Assembly: GCA_934276635.1 (NCBI GenBank)
Contig: CAKQTH010000016.1
Coordinates: forward strand, 1 to 15,008
Direction: 5' to 3'
Source of the DNA: an uncultured Alphaproteobacteria bacterium
GTDB taxonomy: Bacteria; Pseudomonadota; Alphaproteobacteria; RF32; CAG-239
DNA length: 15,008 nucleotides
A program made the translations under genes and the position numbers. Below the pieces are notes generated by a model that worked only from the letters and a program-made list of their open reading frames with translations, searched no databases and was not told the origin of the DNA. Below are positions 1 through 6,592 of this stretch, one piece after another. The first letter of the stretch is position 1, and the number at the start of each line of letters is the position of its first letter.

Positions 1-2318
1 GCTACTCCCGTCTTTACAAACTCAAAATGTCCGGTGCCGTTGTTATACGCAACACTGTATTTGTTTATCGGAGCTTGGAGCTTGCCGGTTATGTTGTTCT
101 TGACATTGCCCGCAATCGCGCTGTCTGCAAACAATACCGAGGCATTGTCGCCGTTCGCGTCGCTCGTCAATATCATCGAATTTACATTGATTTTGCCGCT
201 GCCGGACGCATAGCCGTCGGCTGTGATGCGCCCCATCGTCTCGTTTGCCAAATCTACACTCACCCCGTTGAACTCTACCGATCCGCCGGTCAGCTCAAGT
301 CTGCGAAAACGATAGTTGTCAGTAGCTCCGGCATTGTTAATCCGAAACACCCCGTTGTCCTGCATCAATAACGCATTGTTGTTGTCATACAATCTAGACT
401 GCCCGACAATCGTATTCGCACTTTCAACATATATATCTGCGTTTTTCACTGCGGACCCAAATTTGTATATTCCGCTTCCATCGCCCTGCAATGAAATTTT
501 ATATCCTTCTTCTCCGGTCAGTTCGCCTTCAAAATAGATTTGTCCGTTGTTTTTGGTATTGAGATTCGCAATTCCCGTCGCTTCGGAATACATCTCCATA
601 TTGCGTTTTTCTCTGTTTACAGTTGTTTTATTTCCTGCAAAAACAGAATTTCCGCCGTCCGCCGTAATTGTTAAATTTTTAGTGTTATATATCGTTGCAA
701 GGTGATTATCGACGGTTCCGCTCTCTGTATTGATATTTATGGTATTTCCACTGACTGTAATATTTGAAAGCTCCATATCTCCGCCATAATTTGAAATAAG
801 CGTACCATACGAATAAATATTGCCGGTCGTCGTTGTTGCATTAACCGTATTATTAACAATTCTTCCGGTAACTGTTCCTGAATTTGAAACTCCGGCAAAT
901 AATGCAACACCATCAAACTCTACCGTACCGCTGCCGCTCGCTGTCAGATTGTAAACATTATCATGAATGTCAGCGTTTATTCCGTCAATATCTCCATAAT
1001 TAGTAATAATGCCATACGCTTCAACTAATCCGTCAACAGTTTTTACGTTATAAACATTATTGTGAATATTTGCCGTAAGCCCTTCCGCTATTTTTTTAGA
1101 ATTATATACAGCTCCATACAGATATGCTTTTTTCCCGGTTGCAGTTACTTCATTGTTATAGCTGGTTATTGAGACGCTGCCGTTGATAGTTCCAAAATTA
1201 ATTATATCAGCGATAACTTCAGATGTTCCATTATCGGCTGTTGAATATATATTCGTATTTTGTGTTGTGCCGATGAAATTTCCTTCCATTGTATAGCTAC
1301 CACCATAAGAAAAATTTCCGGCATAAACAGAAGCATTAGAATTATTCGACTTTGCTGTCATTGTGAGGTTATCAACAATTGAGTTGACATTGGTATATAC
1401 CGTACCGATACTGAACACCCCTCCTCCTCGAATGTCCACATCTCCGTTTTCAGAAAGAGCGGTTAAAGTTGAATCTTTTATCTTTGAATTTATGTAACCA
1501 ATATCATCATCAATTCCGCTACCAAGGTGTCCGCTTGCATATATGTTTCCACCATAAACAGCGGCACCTCCGTTCTCCGCATTCGTAGACATTATTGTGT
1601 TTGATGCTTCAATATCAGCCTGACGCAATGTTCCGCTGTGATTCATAAGAAAACCGCCAAATGCTAGTGCATTAATCGAGCCGCGGGCAATCGCCGTAGT
1701 TTTATTATTATCTGCCGTTGCTTTAAGATGTCCTATGGTACCACTGCGAAGATAAATATTTGTGCCCAAAGCCTGTGAAAATGTTGTTTGTGCATCAGAA
1801 TAGGACTCATTATCATGAAAATATCCGTTGAGTTCATCAATATTTCCGAGATTATAGAGGACTGAACCGCGGCTATCTCCGATAGAAGTGCCGCTGTGGT
1901 ATACTTTGTTGCCGTAAAATTCACCGGACAATTCCGTTATATGTCCTCCGGTTCCGAAAGCTCCAATCGGTCCGTTAATCAAAGCGCCGCCGTATGATGT
2001 TCCGCCGTTGCTGCGATATCCGCCGGTCAATTTTATGTTTTTCAGAGAAATTTCTGTTCCGGAAGAAACCGTAAACCCGATTTTTCCGCCGGCATCAATA
2101 ACCTTGCCGTTTCCGTTGATTGAGATATCTTTGTCGATATTCGTCGTTTCGCCAACAACAATATCGTCTGTCAAAGTATAATCGCCTCCCGATACAATCG
2201 CATCTTTCAATGACGTCCAGTCTCCGACATCTGACGCAGCAGCCATCGGTGAATAAATCGCAATTGAACAAATTGCAGAAGTTGTCATCAACATTCTTTT
2301 AACATTTAAATAGTTCAT
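1..2318 (-). CDS. Autotransporter-like beta-helical surface protein, N-terminal 772 residues (C-terminus outside window)
   Basis: An uninterrupted minus-strand reading frame runs from an ATG at 2316-2318 to the left edge. AGAGGA sits 5 nt before the ATG. The N-terminus (MNYLNVKRMLMTTSAICSIA, then a segment ending near MAAA-SD) is a signal peptide. Next comes the opening typical of right-handed beta-helix passengers: a W-x-S-L-K-D-A-I segment, then YTLTDDIVV and ISINGNGKVIDAGG. The rest is rich in G, N, S and T and poor in Cys, with spaced Asn/Gly repeats. The clearest repeats start near residues 416 (ANIHNNVYN), 449 (ADIHDNVYN) and 485 (GRIVNNTVN), a 33-36 residue period. This pattern is known in passengers of type V autotransporters and related adhesins, displayed on the outer surface. 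A C-terminal translocator barrel would confirm the class but is not in the window. No enzymatic motif is visible, so adhesion or surface decoration is an inference. Terminator and promoter upstream suggest its own transcription unit. Confidence 0.85.
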   Translation of the reverse strand, partial: MNYLNVKRMLMTTSAICSIAIYSPMAAASDVGDWTSLKDAIVSGGDYTLTDDIVVGETTNIDKDISINGNGKVIDAGGKIGFTVSSGTEISLKNIKLTGGYRSNGGTSYGGALINGPIGAFGTGGHITELSGEFYGNKVYHSGTSIGDSRGSVLYNLGNIDELNGYFHDNESYSDAQTTFSQALGTNIYLRSGTIGHLKATADNNKTTAIARGSINALAFGGFLMNHSGTLRQADIEASNTIMSTNAENGGAAVYGGNIYASGHLGSGIDDDIGYINSKIKDSTLTALSENGDVDIRGGGVFSIGTVYTNVNSIVDNLTMTAKSNNSNASVYAGNFSYGGSYTMEGNFIGTTQNTNIYSTADNGTSEVIADIINFGTINGSVSITSYNNEVTATGKKAYLYGAVYNSKKIAEGLTANIHNNVYNVKTVDGLVEAYGIITNYGDIDGINADIHDNVYNLTASGSGTVEFDGVALFAGVSNSGTVTGRIVNNTVNATTTTGNIYSYGTLISNYGGDMELSNITVSGNTININTESGTVDNHLATIYNTKNLTITADGGNSVFAGNKTTVNREKRNMEMYSEATGIANLNTKNNGQIYFEGELTGEEGYKISLQGDGSGIYKFGSAVKNADIYVESANTIVGQSRLYDNNNALLMQDNGVFRINNAGATDNYRFRRLELTGGSVEFNGVSVDLANETMGRITADGYASGSGKINVNSMILTSDANGDNASVLFADSAIAGNVKNNITGKLQAPINKYSVAYNNGTGHFEFVKTGV

Positions 2319-2354
2319 CTTAATCCTCTGTAATATCTTAAAAATTATCCCCTG

Positions 2355-2378
2355 ATAAAGTAGAAAATTCTGCTTTAT
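2355..2378. promoter_or_regulatory. 24-bp near-perfect palindrome, possible operator
   Basis: On the plus strand the arms are ATAAAGTAGAA (2355-2365) and TTCTGCTTTAT (2368-2378) around AA. Ten of eleven pairs are complementary. The palindrome begins about 8 nt downstream of the predicted -10 (2386-2391), so it covers roughly +1 to +25, a common repressor-binding position. A two-base loop makes an RNA hairpin less natural than a DNA operator, although opening the central A-T pairs would allow one. AT-richness raises the chance of coincidence. Confidence 0.4.
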
Positions 2379-2385
2379 AAATAAT

Positions 2386-2414
2386 AGTCTAAACCTGTTA
2401 GGGGGGGTAGTCAA
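2386..2414 (-). promoter_or_regulatory. Candidate sigma-70-type promoter of the autotransporter-like gene, with C7 tract in the spacer
   Basis: On the minus strand, TTGACT (2409-2414) is separated by exactly 17 nt from TAGACT (2386-2391). This is a 5/6 match to the -35 and a 4/6 match to the -10 consensus. The spacer contains a run of seven C (2401-2407, G7 on the plus strand). The only gene downstream is the surface protein starting at 2318, giving a leader of about 60 nt. The promoter is predicted by eye only. Confidence 0.5.
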
Positions 2415-2469
2415 CACAATAATTTACTTTTTTACAACTTTTATTCGCCAAAACTGCTGTTTTTTCGTC

Positions 2470-2501
2470 AAAAAAAGAAGGCGCTCCAAAAGGAGCACCT
2501 T
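2470..2501 (-). terminator. Intrinsic terminator after the outer-membrane protein gene
   Basis: Read on the minus strand, AAGGTGCTCC (2492-2501) and GGAGCGCCTT (2478-2487) form a 10-bp stem with one G-U pair and a TTTT loop. A C and a run of seven T (2470-2476) follow. It lies about 24 nt after the stop codon of the gene ending at 2526. It should isolate that unit from the surface protein downstream. Confidence 0.85.
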
Positions 2502-2525
2502 CCAATTAATCCTTACATACAGATG

Positions 2526-3284
2526 TCAGTTCCGATTGTCTTTCAAAGTTTTCTTTGAAACTACGAAGCGATAAGCCAAGTTTATACCAGCTTTAACACC
2601 CCAAGCATTAGAATTTGCACCGGACTCAAAGTCTGTACCAACTTCTAAGCCGACAACTAATGAACTGCCGTGACCCCACCACTGACGCTCATACTCAAAG
2701 AGTAATGAAGCACCTGGGGTAGCGCCATGAGACGAATACTTGACATTTTCCTGCTCCACATATGTCATTTTCATGGCATAATTCAAAGCAAGACCAACTT
2801 TCAAGTGGTTCTCCTCAAAAGCACCGAACGGCAAGAAGTCATACAAAGTTTCGAGCGACAAACCGGGAGAAAGATAATAACCATCTTTATCAGACAGCAT
2901 CCCGTATTTTGCGTGAGAGACTCCGGCATAAGCGCGAAAATCCCATTTCTTTGTCCGATAACCGACACCTAACTGAACCATATATCCAGGGTAGTGGAGA
3001 CCGGAACTCAAAGCTCTGTATTCAAACCCGCCGCGCAAAGAAAGATAACATCCTTCTCGACGAAACATGTATGCCAAAGAACCATCCTCATTTTGGAGAA
3101 TATCCAAACGAGGCGACATCGCAGAAACTATCAAATCCGTAGATTCCATAAAATCTTTGATACCATCATCGGAAAAATCGAGCTCAACGCTGTCATTCTT
3201 CTGTTGTTCAATATTTACACTTTCTTGTGCATTTACCGTAAAAGTTGCAACTGCAATAGCTACAACCAAAAACCATTTATTCAT
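2526..3284 (-). CDS. Outer-membrane beta-barrel protein, Bacteroidota-like (hypothetical)
   Basis: The product is 252 residues. MNKWFLVVAIAVATFTVNA is a signal peptide, with likely cleavage before QES. An acidic linker (about residues 20-60) precedes alternating hydrophobic/aromatic strands, for example GCYLSLRGGFEYRAL, YMVQLGVGYRTKKWDFRAYAGV, HLKVGLALNYAMKMTYV, GASLLFEYERQWW and WGVKAGINLAYRFVV. This is the pattern of a small outer-membrane barrel of about eight strands. Unusually, a basic Asn/Lys tail (SKKTLKDNRN) follows the last strand. Only GAAAGA directly abuts the ATG, so the Shine-Dalgarno site is poor. It lies 84 nt after the lipoprotein gene on the same strand, is preceded by a strong hairpin and is followed by a good terminator, so the two probably form one unit. 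No specific family or ligand is recognisable. The Bacteroidota affinity is a judgement from style, not a search. Confidence 0.8.
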   Translation of the reverse strand: MNKWFLVVAIAVATFTVNAQESVNIEQQKNDSVELDFSDDGIKDFMESTDLIVSAMSPRLDILQNEDGSLAYMFRREGCYLSLRGGFEYRALSSGLHYPGYMVQLGVGYRTKKWDFRAYAGVSHAKYGMLSDKDGYYLSPGLSLETLYDFLPFGAFEENHLKVGLALNYAMKMTYVEQENVKYSSHGATPGASLLFEYERQWWGHGSSLVVGLEVGTDFESGANSNAWGVKAGINLAYRFVVSKKTLKDNRN

Positions 3285-3302
3285 TCTTTCAATTTTTGAT
3301 AT

Positions 3303-3344
3303 GTGGTCAGCCGCCTAAAAATAATTTGGGAGGCGACCGACCAC
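3303..3344 (-). promoter_or_regulatory. Intercistronic hairpin between lipoprotein and barrel genes
   Basis: The arms 3303-3316 and 3331-3344 enclose a 14-nt loop. As minus-strand RNA, all 14 pairs form, 12 Watson-Crick and two G-U. In plus-strand RNA the same two positions become A-C mismatches, so the structure favours minus-strand transcription. No U-run follows (ATATCAAAAATTG), and the next ATG is 18 nt away. A stabilising, attenuating or translation-control role is therefore as likely as full termination. Confidence 0.55.
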
Positions 3345-3368
3345 TTATTAAACAATAGACTAATTTTT

Positions 3369-4727
3369 TCATTGAATGGTCATATAATATTTCCCATCAA
3401 TGTACACGTGAGTAGTCTTTCCCTCGTGTTTGAAAGTCGCTTCTTTCAGAAAATCCGAAAGACTTGCGCTGATGCTCTGTGTTGCCATGAACATCGATAC
3501 AGCTCGAGAGGTCATCTTATTAATAAGACGCATATCACTCTTGCTGACATACCATGCTACGCTACCATCGTTATTTACAACGACATGAGCCGGGTTCCAT
3601 TGTCCACCGTAATAACCTGCAGAGGTATAATCGGAAGGATTCTTAACCATCGTCTCAAGCGAAGCATCGAAGTTTCTGCTGATAATCGGACAAACACTAC
3701 TGTCAGTCTGAACAAGCAAAGCTTCAACAAAGTTTCCGTTAAGGTGGGTATAAGAAAAATAAATCTTCTTAATTTCACCACCTGCGAAAGGATAGCCACT
3801 GTCCACCGGTTGAGGAGTAATGGTATCATTCGGATTAGGGTTCGGGTTAGGATTAACTGTATCTGTTCTTTGGTTGAATTCACCAAAATCAACATATACA
3901 GCTGCCAAACCTTGAGCCTTGCTGTTACGGGTGTCAACGGTCAATGTGTCATAGGTTACAACCTCAGGACCCATCAACGGACGCTGCAAACGCTCAACCT
4001 GAACGGTCATCAAACGATTAACCTTTTTCCAGATTCTTCCGTTACGAATAACAGAATCGCTAGCGATTACATTGTCATTGACATCAATAACGCGTACTGT
4101 GTTAGAGCGGGTGTAAAGCAAGTTAACCTGCTTACCTTCTCTGACTGCAGATGCGCTTTCAGCCATTGTCTCCACATTATACTCACTACCATCGTTCAGC
4201 TGAACCAAGAAACCGCGATTATTTGCATTAATCGTATAGTTTCCTTTCTGACTGTTCGAGGAGTTCGTACCATTGTTGATGATAGTCGGATTGAGAGAAG
4301 CAACATTTTGAACGAAGAAAGTATCAACATCATTCAGTACATTTGCAGTAAATGCAACATTAGTACCCAATGCGTCAACACTGTTAACCTTCAAAGTTGT
4401 GTATTGATTATCTATCATAGCAACGCCTTGATTATCAACATCGTGCTGCAATACATACATCAATTTCTCAACACTCGTCGTGTCACCAATTACCAGTGTG
4501 TCATGTACCTCAACAAAAATCGTATCCGTAGTAACAACAAAAATAGTGTCACCGCAGATGATTGTGTCGCGTACAATCGTAGTGTCTCGGATAATCTTGG
4601 GGTCAACAGGTGCAACCTCAAGCTTATCGCCCTTTACTAAAGCCTGATCCATATCACTATATAAATCACAGCTTACCAACATACCTACGCTCATGACAAA
4701 GAGCAAAAATAATTTTAAAGCCTTCAT
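3369..4727 (-). CDS. Large lipoprotein with Asp-Thr repeat stalk, Bacteroidota-like (hypothetical)
   Basis: The product is 452 residues. MKALKLFLLFVMSVGMLVSC is a lipoprotein signal with lipobox LVSC (Cys20), so it should be lipid-anchored. The following CDLYSDMDQ is acidic. Residues 48-83 carry six D-T steps with spacing 6-8 (RDTTIVRDTIICGDTIFVV...), a repetitive extended segment common in Bacteroidota envelope proteins. Residues 84-280 look beta-rich. An NPNPNPNPN linker (292-300) leads to a C-terminal domain (about 310-452) containing GGEIKKIYFSYTH, GYYGGQWNPAHVV and HVYIDGKYYMTIQ. No enzymatic motif was recognised. A stalked surface lipoprotein partnering the barrel protein downstream is an inference. 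There is no Shine-Dalgarno site before the ATG (AT-only leader), unlike neighbouring genes. The long open frame antisense to this gene (3303-4640 plus) is judged a shadow, because only the minus-strand product has a signal, a lipobox and ordered repeats. Confidence 0.85.
   Translation of the reverse strand: MKALKLFLLFVMSVGMLVSCDLYSDMDQALVKGDKLEVAPVDPKIIRDTTIVRDTIICGDTIFVVTTDTIFVEVHDTLVIGDTTSVEKLMYVLQHDVDNQGVAMIDNQYTTLKVNSVDALGTNVAFTANVLNDVDTFFVQNVASLNPTIINNGTNSSNSQKGNYTINANNRGFLVQLNDGSEYNVETMAESASAVREGKQVNLLYTRSNTVRVIDVNDNVIASDSVIRNGRIWKKVNRLMTVQVERLQRPLMGPEVVTYDTLTVDTRNSKAQGLAAVYVDFGEFNQRTDTVNPNPNPNPNDTITPQPVDSGYPFAGGEIKKIYFSYTHLNGNFVEALLVQTDSSVCPIISRNFDASLETMVKNPSDYTSAGYYGGQWNPAHVVVNNDGSVAWYVSKSDMRLINKMTSRAVSMFMATQSISASLSDFLKEATFKHEGKTTHVYIDGKYYMTIQ
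3828..3854 (-). repeat. Asn-Pro codon repeat in the lipoprotein linker
   Basis: Nine codons alternate Asn (AAT/AAC) and Pro (CCT/CCG), an imperfect repeat at both 6- and 12-nt scale. It encodes a rigid, extended linker between the beta-rich middle and the C-terminal domain of the lipoprotein. Codons vary between units, so slippage is limited. Confidence 0.7.
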
Positions 4728-4989
4728 ATAAAATATATTTACAAGTTAAACTTCAATTTTGAATCAATAATATTTAATTGTTTAATGTGTCAAAAATGAA
4801 ATAACGAAAAAGCGGATAGCAAATTCGGTTTCATCTGTATACAAACACAATGTAAATTTAAATAAGTTACAGAATAGTTTTCAATATAATATTATAGCAT
4901 TCTTAATGTAGCATAATTTTTTCTTAGTTGCAAGAGGAAAAAACAAACTTTTTGGCTATTTTGTCATTTTATTGAAAAACTATGCAAAA
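4728..4989. other. AT-rich intergenic region upstream of the lipoprotein gene
   Basis: No gene or convincing terminator is visible in these 262 bases. On the minus strand, TTGAAA and TTAAAT occur 17 nt apart around 4850-4885 and could serve as a weak sigma-70-like promoter for the lipoprotein. A clean Bacteroidota-type promoter (TTTG with TAnnTTTG) was looked for and not found. The ELM1-family gene ends at 4990 without an obvious hairpin after it, so read-through into the lipoprotein is possible. Confidence 0.5.
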
Positions 4990-5967
4990 TCAAACTATTA
5001 ACGATATTTCAGAGGCAATAAAACCCGCCGGATTAAACATTTGGGATACATTTTTTTCGCTGGTCGGCTTGCCGCTGAATAAAAACGCCAGTTTTTTATC
5101 CAAGAGAGAATTGACAAAGCGCAAATGCTTAGAAGTCAGCCATTTTTGCCCGACAAACACATATACCGGTTTGCCGGTTCCGACCGCCTCGGAACACATG
5201 GAAACCGAATCGCCGGTGACGACAATATTGTCCGCCTCGCTCAAAAAGCCCATATACGGATTCTCATCTTTATTGCCCCAGAGATAGTTATAGCTTTCAA
5301 TCCCTTTAATTTGTTCAAGAATCGCGTTTTGCGCCGCCTCGCCCGTCCGGCGTGAAGTCGTCAGCAAAAAGGAGCCGCCGACTTCCTGATGAAATTTTGC
5401 AAGCATTTTCCCGAACTGTGTTGCGTTTTCAACCGAAAAAGGCCGATTTTTGATAGCTCCGCCGACCACGACCGCAGTTAACGGTTTCGGCATATCGGCA
5501 AATTTCTGTTGCCATTTATTGTGTGCTTCCGCGAGGCTTTCTTTGTTGATACGATGCGGACAACCGACGATGTATCGGATATTATCTCCTCCTTTTTTGG
5601 CTTTGTCGTGTTCCGGCACAAAGACAAGCGAAAATTCGTTTAATCCGCAAGAACCGGGGTGCATCAGCTGTACGAGTTTTGTTTTTTCTGCTGACATTTT
5701 TTTGATATATCTGGCAACCGGAACGGTGCGGCGCGAAGTTGAGAGCACGACATCTGGCATTTGGCCTCCGAACAACATTCTGCTTTGTTTTGTCAGCCCC
5801 AAAAGCGTTCTTCCGCGCAGACAATTCGGCAGTCCGGCCAGTCGGTTATATTCTATTTTTTTCTCAACGATTTCAAACTTATCCTTATCCAGTTCGGACA
5901 TCACACCCCTTGCCTGCCCTACGCTTCCCATGCGATTGTCAAGCAAAACCCAAATTATTTTCTTCAT
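4990..5967 (-). CDS. ELM1/DUF1022 family protein (mitochondrial-fission ELM1-like)
   Basis: The product is 325 residues, near the family's usual length. It opens with KKIIWVLLDNRMGSVGQARG, the start typical of DUF1022 proteins (compare 'DGRPGHENQ' openings), which have a GT-B glycosyltransferase-like fold. Other family-like stretches are PDVVLSTSRRTVPVARYIKK (71-90), KLVQLMHPG (97-105), a central AVVVGGAIKNRPF (165-177) like the second Rossmann domain, LLTTSRRTGE (201-210), and VVTGDSVSMCSEAVGTGKPVYVF (249-271), the donor-binding-like motif. There is no signal peptide, so it should be cytosolic or membrane-peripheral. Plant ELM1 acts in mitochondrial fission. Bacterial homologues are common in alphaproteobacteria and their role is unsettled, so an envelope sugar transferase is only an inference. 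The ATG directly follows AAAGGCAGAT, a ribosome-site variant shared with two other genes here. Transcribed divergently from the small secreted protein. Confidence 0.88.
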   Translation of the reverse strand: MKKIIWVLLDNRMGSVGQARGVMSELDKDKFEIVEKKIEYNRLAGLPNCLRGRTLLGLTKQSRMLFGGQMPDVVLSTSRRTVPVARYIKKMSAEKTKLVQLMHPGSCGLNEFSLVFVPEHDKAKKGGDNIRYIVGCPHRINKESLAEAHNKWQQKFADMPKPLTAVVVGGAIKNRPFSVENATQFGKMLAKFHQEVGGSFLLTTSRRTGEAAQNAILEQIKGIESYNYLWGNKDENPYMGFLSEADNIVVTGDSVSMCSEAVGTGKPVYVFVGQKWLTSKHLRFVNSLLDKKLAFLFSGKPTSEKNVSQMFNPAGFIASEISLIV

Positions 5968-5982
5968 ATCTGCCTTTTTTTG

Positions 5983-6011
5983 TTGGAATTATTATAAATT
6001 TGTATTACAAT
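5983..6011 (+). promoter_or_regulatory. Candidate promoter of the small-gene cluster
   Basis: TTGGAA (5983-5988), 17 nt, then TACAAT (6006-6011), a 4/6 and a 5/6 match to the sigma-70 consensus. It sits about 35 nt upstream of the ATG at 6046, which has AAGGAG at 6033-6038. It lies in the 78-nt gap shared with the divergent ELM1-family gene. Confidence 0.5.
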
Positions 6012-6014
6012 ACA
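6001..6014. promoter_or_regulatory. Perfect inverted repeat overlapping the -10, possible operator
   Basis: TGTATT (6001-6006) and AATACA (6009-6014) are perfect inverted arms separated by AC. The repeat covers the whole candidate -10 (6006-6011) of the rightward promoter and lies in the shared divergent region. A bound repressor would block it. AT-richness makes chance occurrence possible. Confidence 0.35.
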
Positions 6015-6045
6015 CTATAAAGATAATAAATCAAGGAGATATTCC

Positions 6046-6351
6046 ATGAAATTTTTGTTCGGTGTACTTGTTTTATCAGCGATTATCCTTTGCCCGCAAT
6101 ATGCAAACGCACAGGCTGCATCTCAGGCAAAAGCTTCATATATTGCGACATTGAGCGCGGTTATGAATGTTAAAATCAACGATGAAGATGTCGCTTCTGA
6201 TTTGAACAAGCTGCGCCAAAACAAAAGTTTTCTTAAAAAACTGCAGAAAAAACTCAATAAACTTTCAAACTCTTCTTCAAAAAATCCTACCAACAAAAAG
6301 GTTATGGATATTTTGGAAAAGGCGGGCAAAGATCTTGACGCCCTGTTATAA
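6046..6351 (+). CDS. Small secreted Lys-rich protein (hypothetical)
   Basis: The product is 101 residues. A signal peptide (MKFLFGVLVLSAIILCPQYA then NAQA) is likely cleaved near residue 23. The mature part of about 78 residues has no cysteine. It contains a helix-prone basic segment (LNKLRQNKSFLKKLQKKLNKL, about residues 49-69), a Ser/Asn/Lys linker, and a terminal helix (KVMDILEKAGKDLDALL). AAGGAG lies 7 nt before the ATG, a strong ribosome site. It heads a cluster of three small plus-strand genes and is divergent from the ELM1-family gene. No family was recognised. A periplasmic or secreted helical protein is all the sequence supports. Confidence 0.75.
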   Translation: MKFLFGVLVLSAIILCPQYANAQAASQAKASYIATLSAVMNVKINDEDVASDLNKLRQNKSFLKKLQKKLNKLSNSSSKNPTNKKVMDILEKAGKDLDALL

Positions 6352-6403
6352 TTAAGAAAAGTTTAAGGTTTTTGAGATATTCTGTTGCAAAGGCAGGTGG
6401 AAA

Positions 6404-6592
6404 ATGGAAAACACACACAAATTAAACATTGACAGCATTAACGCTATGAGAAAGAAAATTTACGGCATTATGCAAAAATGCGGAAAATCTCCGGTTGAGG
6501 GCATCACAAACAAAGAAATGTGGAATGAGGTTTTGGTTTCATCGACAATGTCTCGCTCTCGTTCAAACAAAAGAATGAAAGAATTTGCATAA
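6404..6592 (+). CDS. Small cytosolic protein, 62 residues (hypothetical)
   Basis: The product is 62 residues with no signal peptide or membrane segment. Composition is basic and polar, with two cysteine-free helix-prone stretches and a Ser/Arg/Lys-rich end (SSTMSRSRSNKRMKEFA). The only cysteine is in MQKCGKS. The ATG follows AAAGGCAGGTGG, a credible ribosome site. Its stop TAA (6590-6592) shares one base with the ATG of the next gene, so the downstream lipoprotein is probably translationally coupled. That arrangement is the best evidence that this small frame is real. Family and function were not recognised. Confidence 0.65.
   Translation: MENTHKLNIDSINAMRKKIYGIMQKCGKSPVEGITNKEMWNEVLVSSTMSRSRSNKRMKEFA

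Noticed and set aside
3832..3856. TTAGGG-like repeats on the plus strand resembling telomeric or satellite repeats
   Set aside because: They are the reverse complement of Asn-Pro codons in the lipoprotein linker, in frame and with varied codons.
3303..4640. 445-residue open frame on the plus strand opposite the lipoprotein gene
   Set aside because: It lacks a signal, domain or ribosome site and mirrors codon structure of the minus gene, whose product has a lipobox, ordered repeats and a linker. It also begins inside the intercistronic hairpin.
4728..4989. Bacteroidota-type promoter (TTTG with TAnnTTTG) upstream of the lipoprotein
   Set aside because: Only partial matches with wrong spacing were found.
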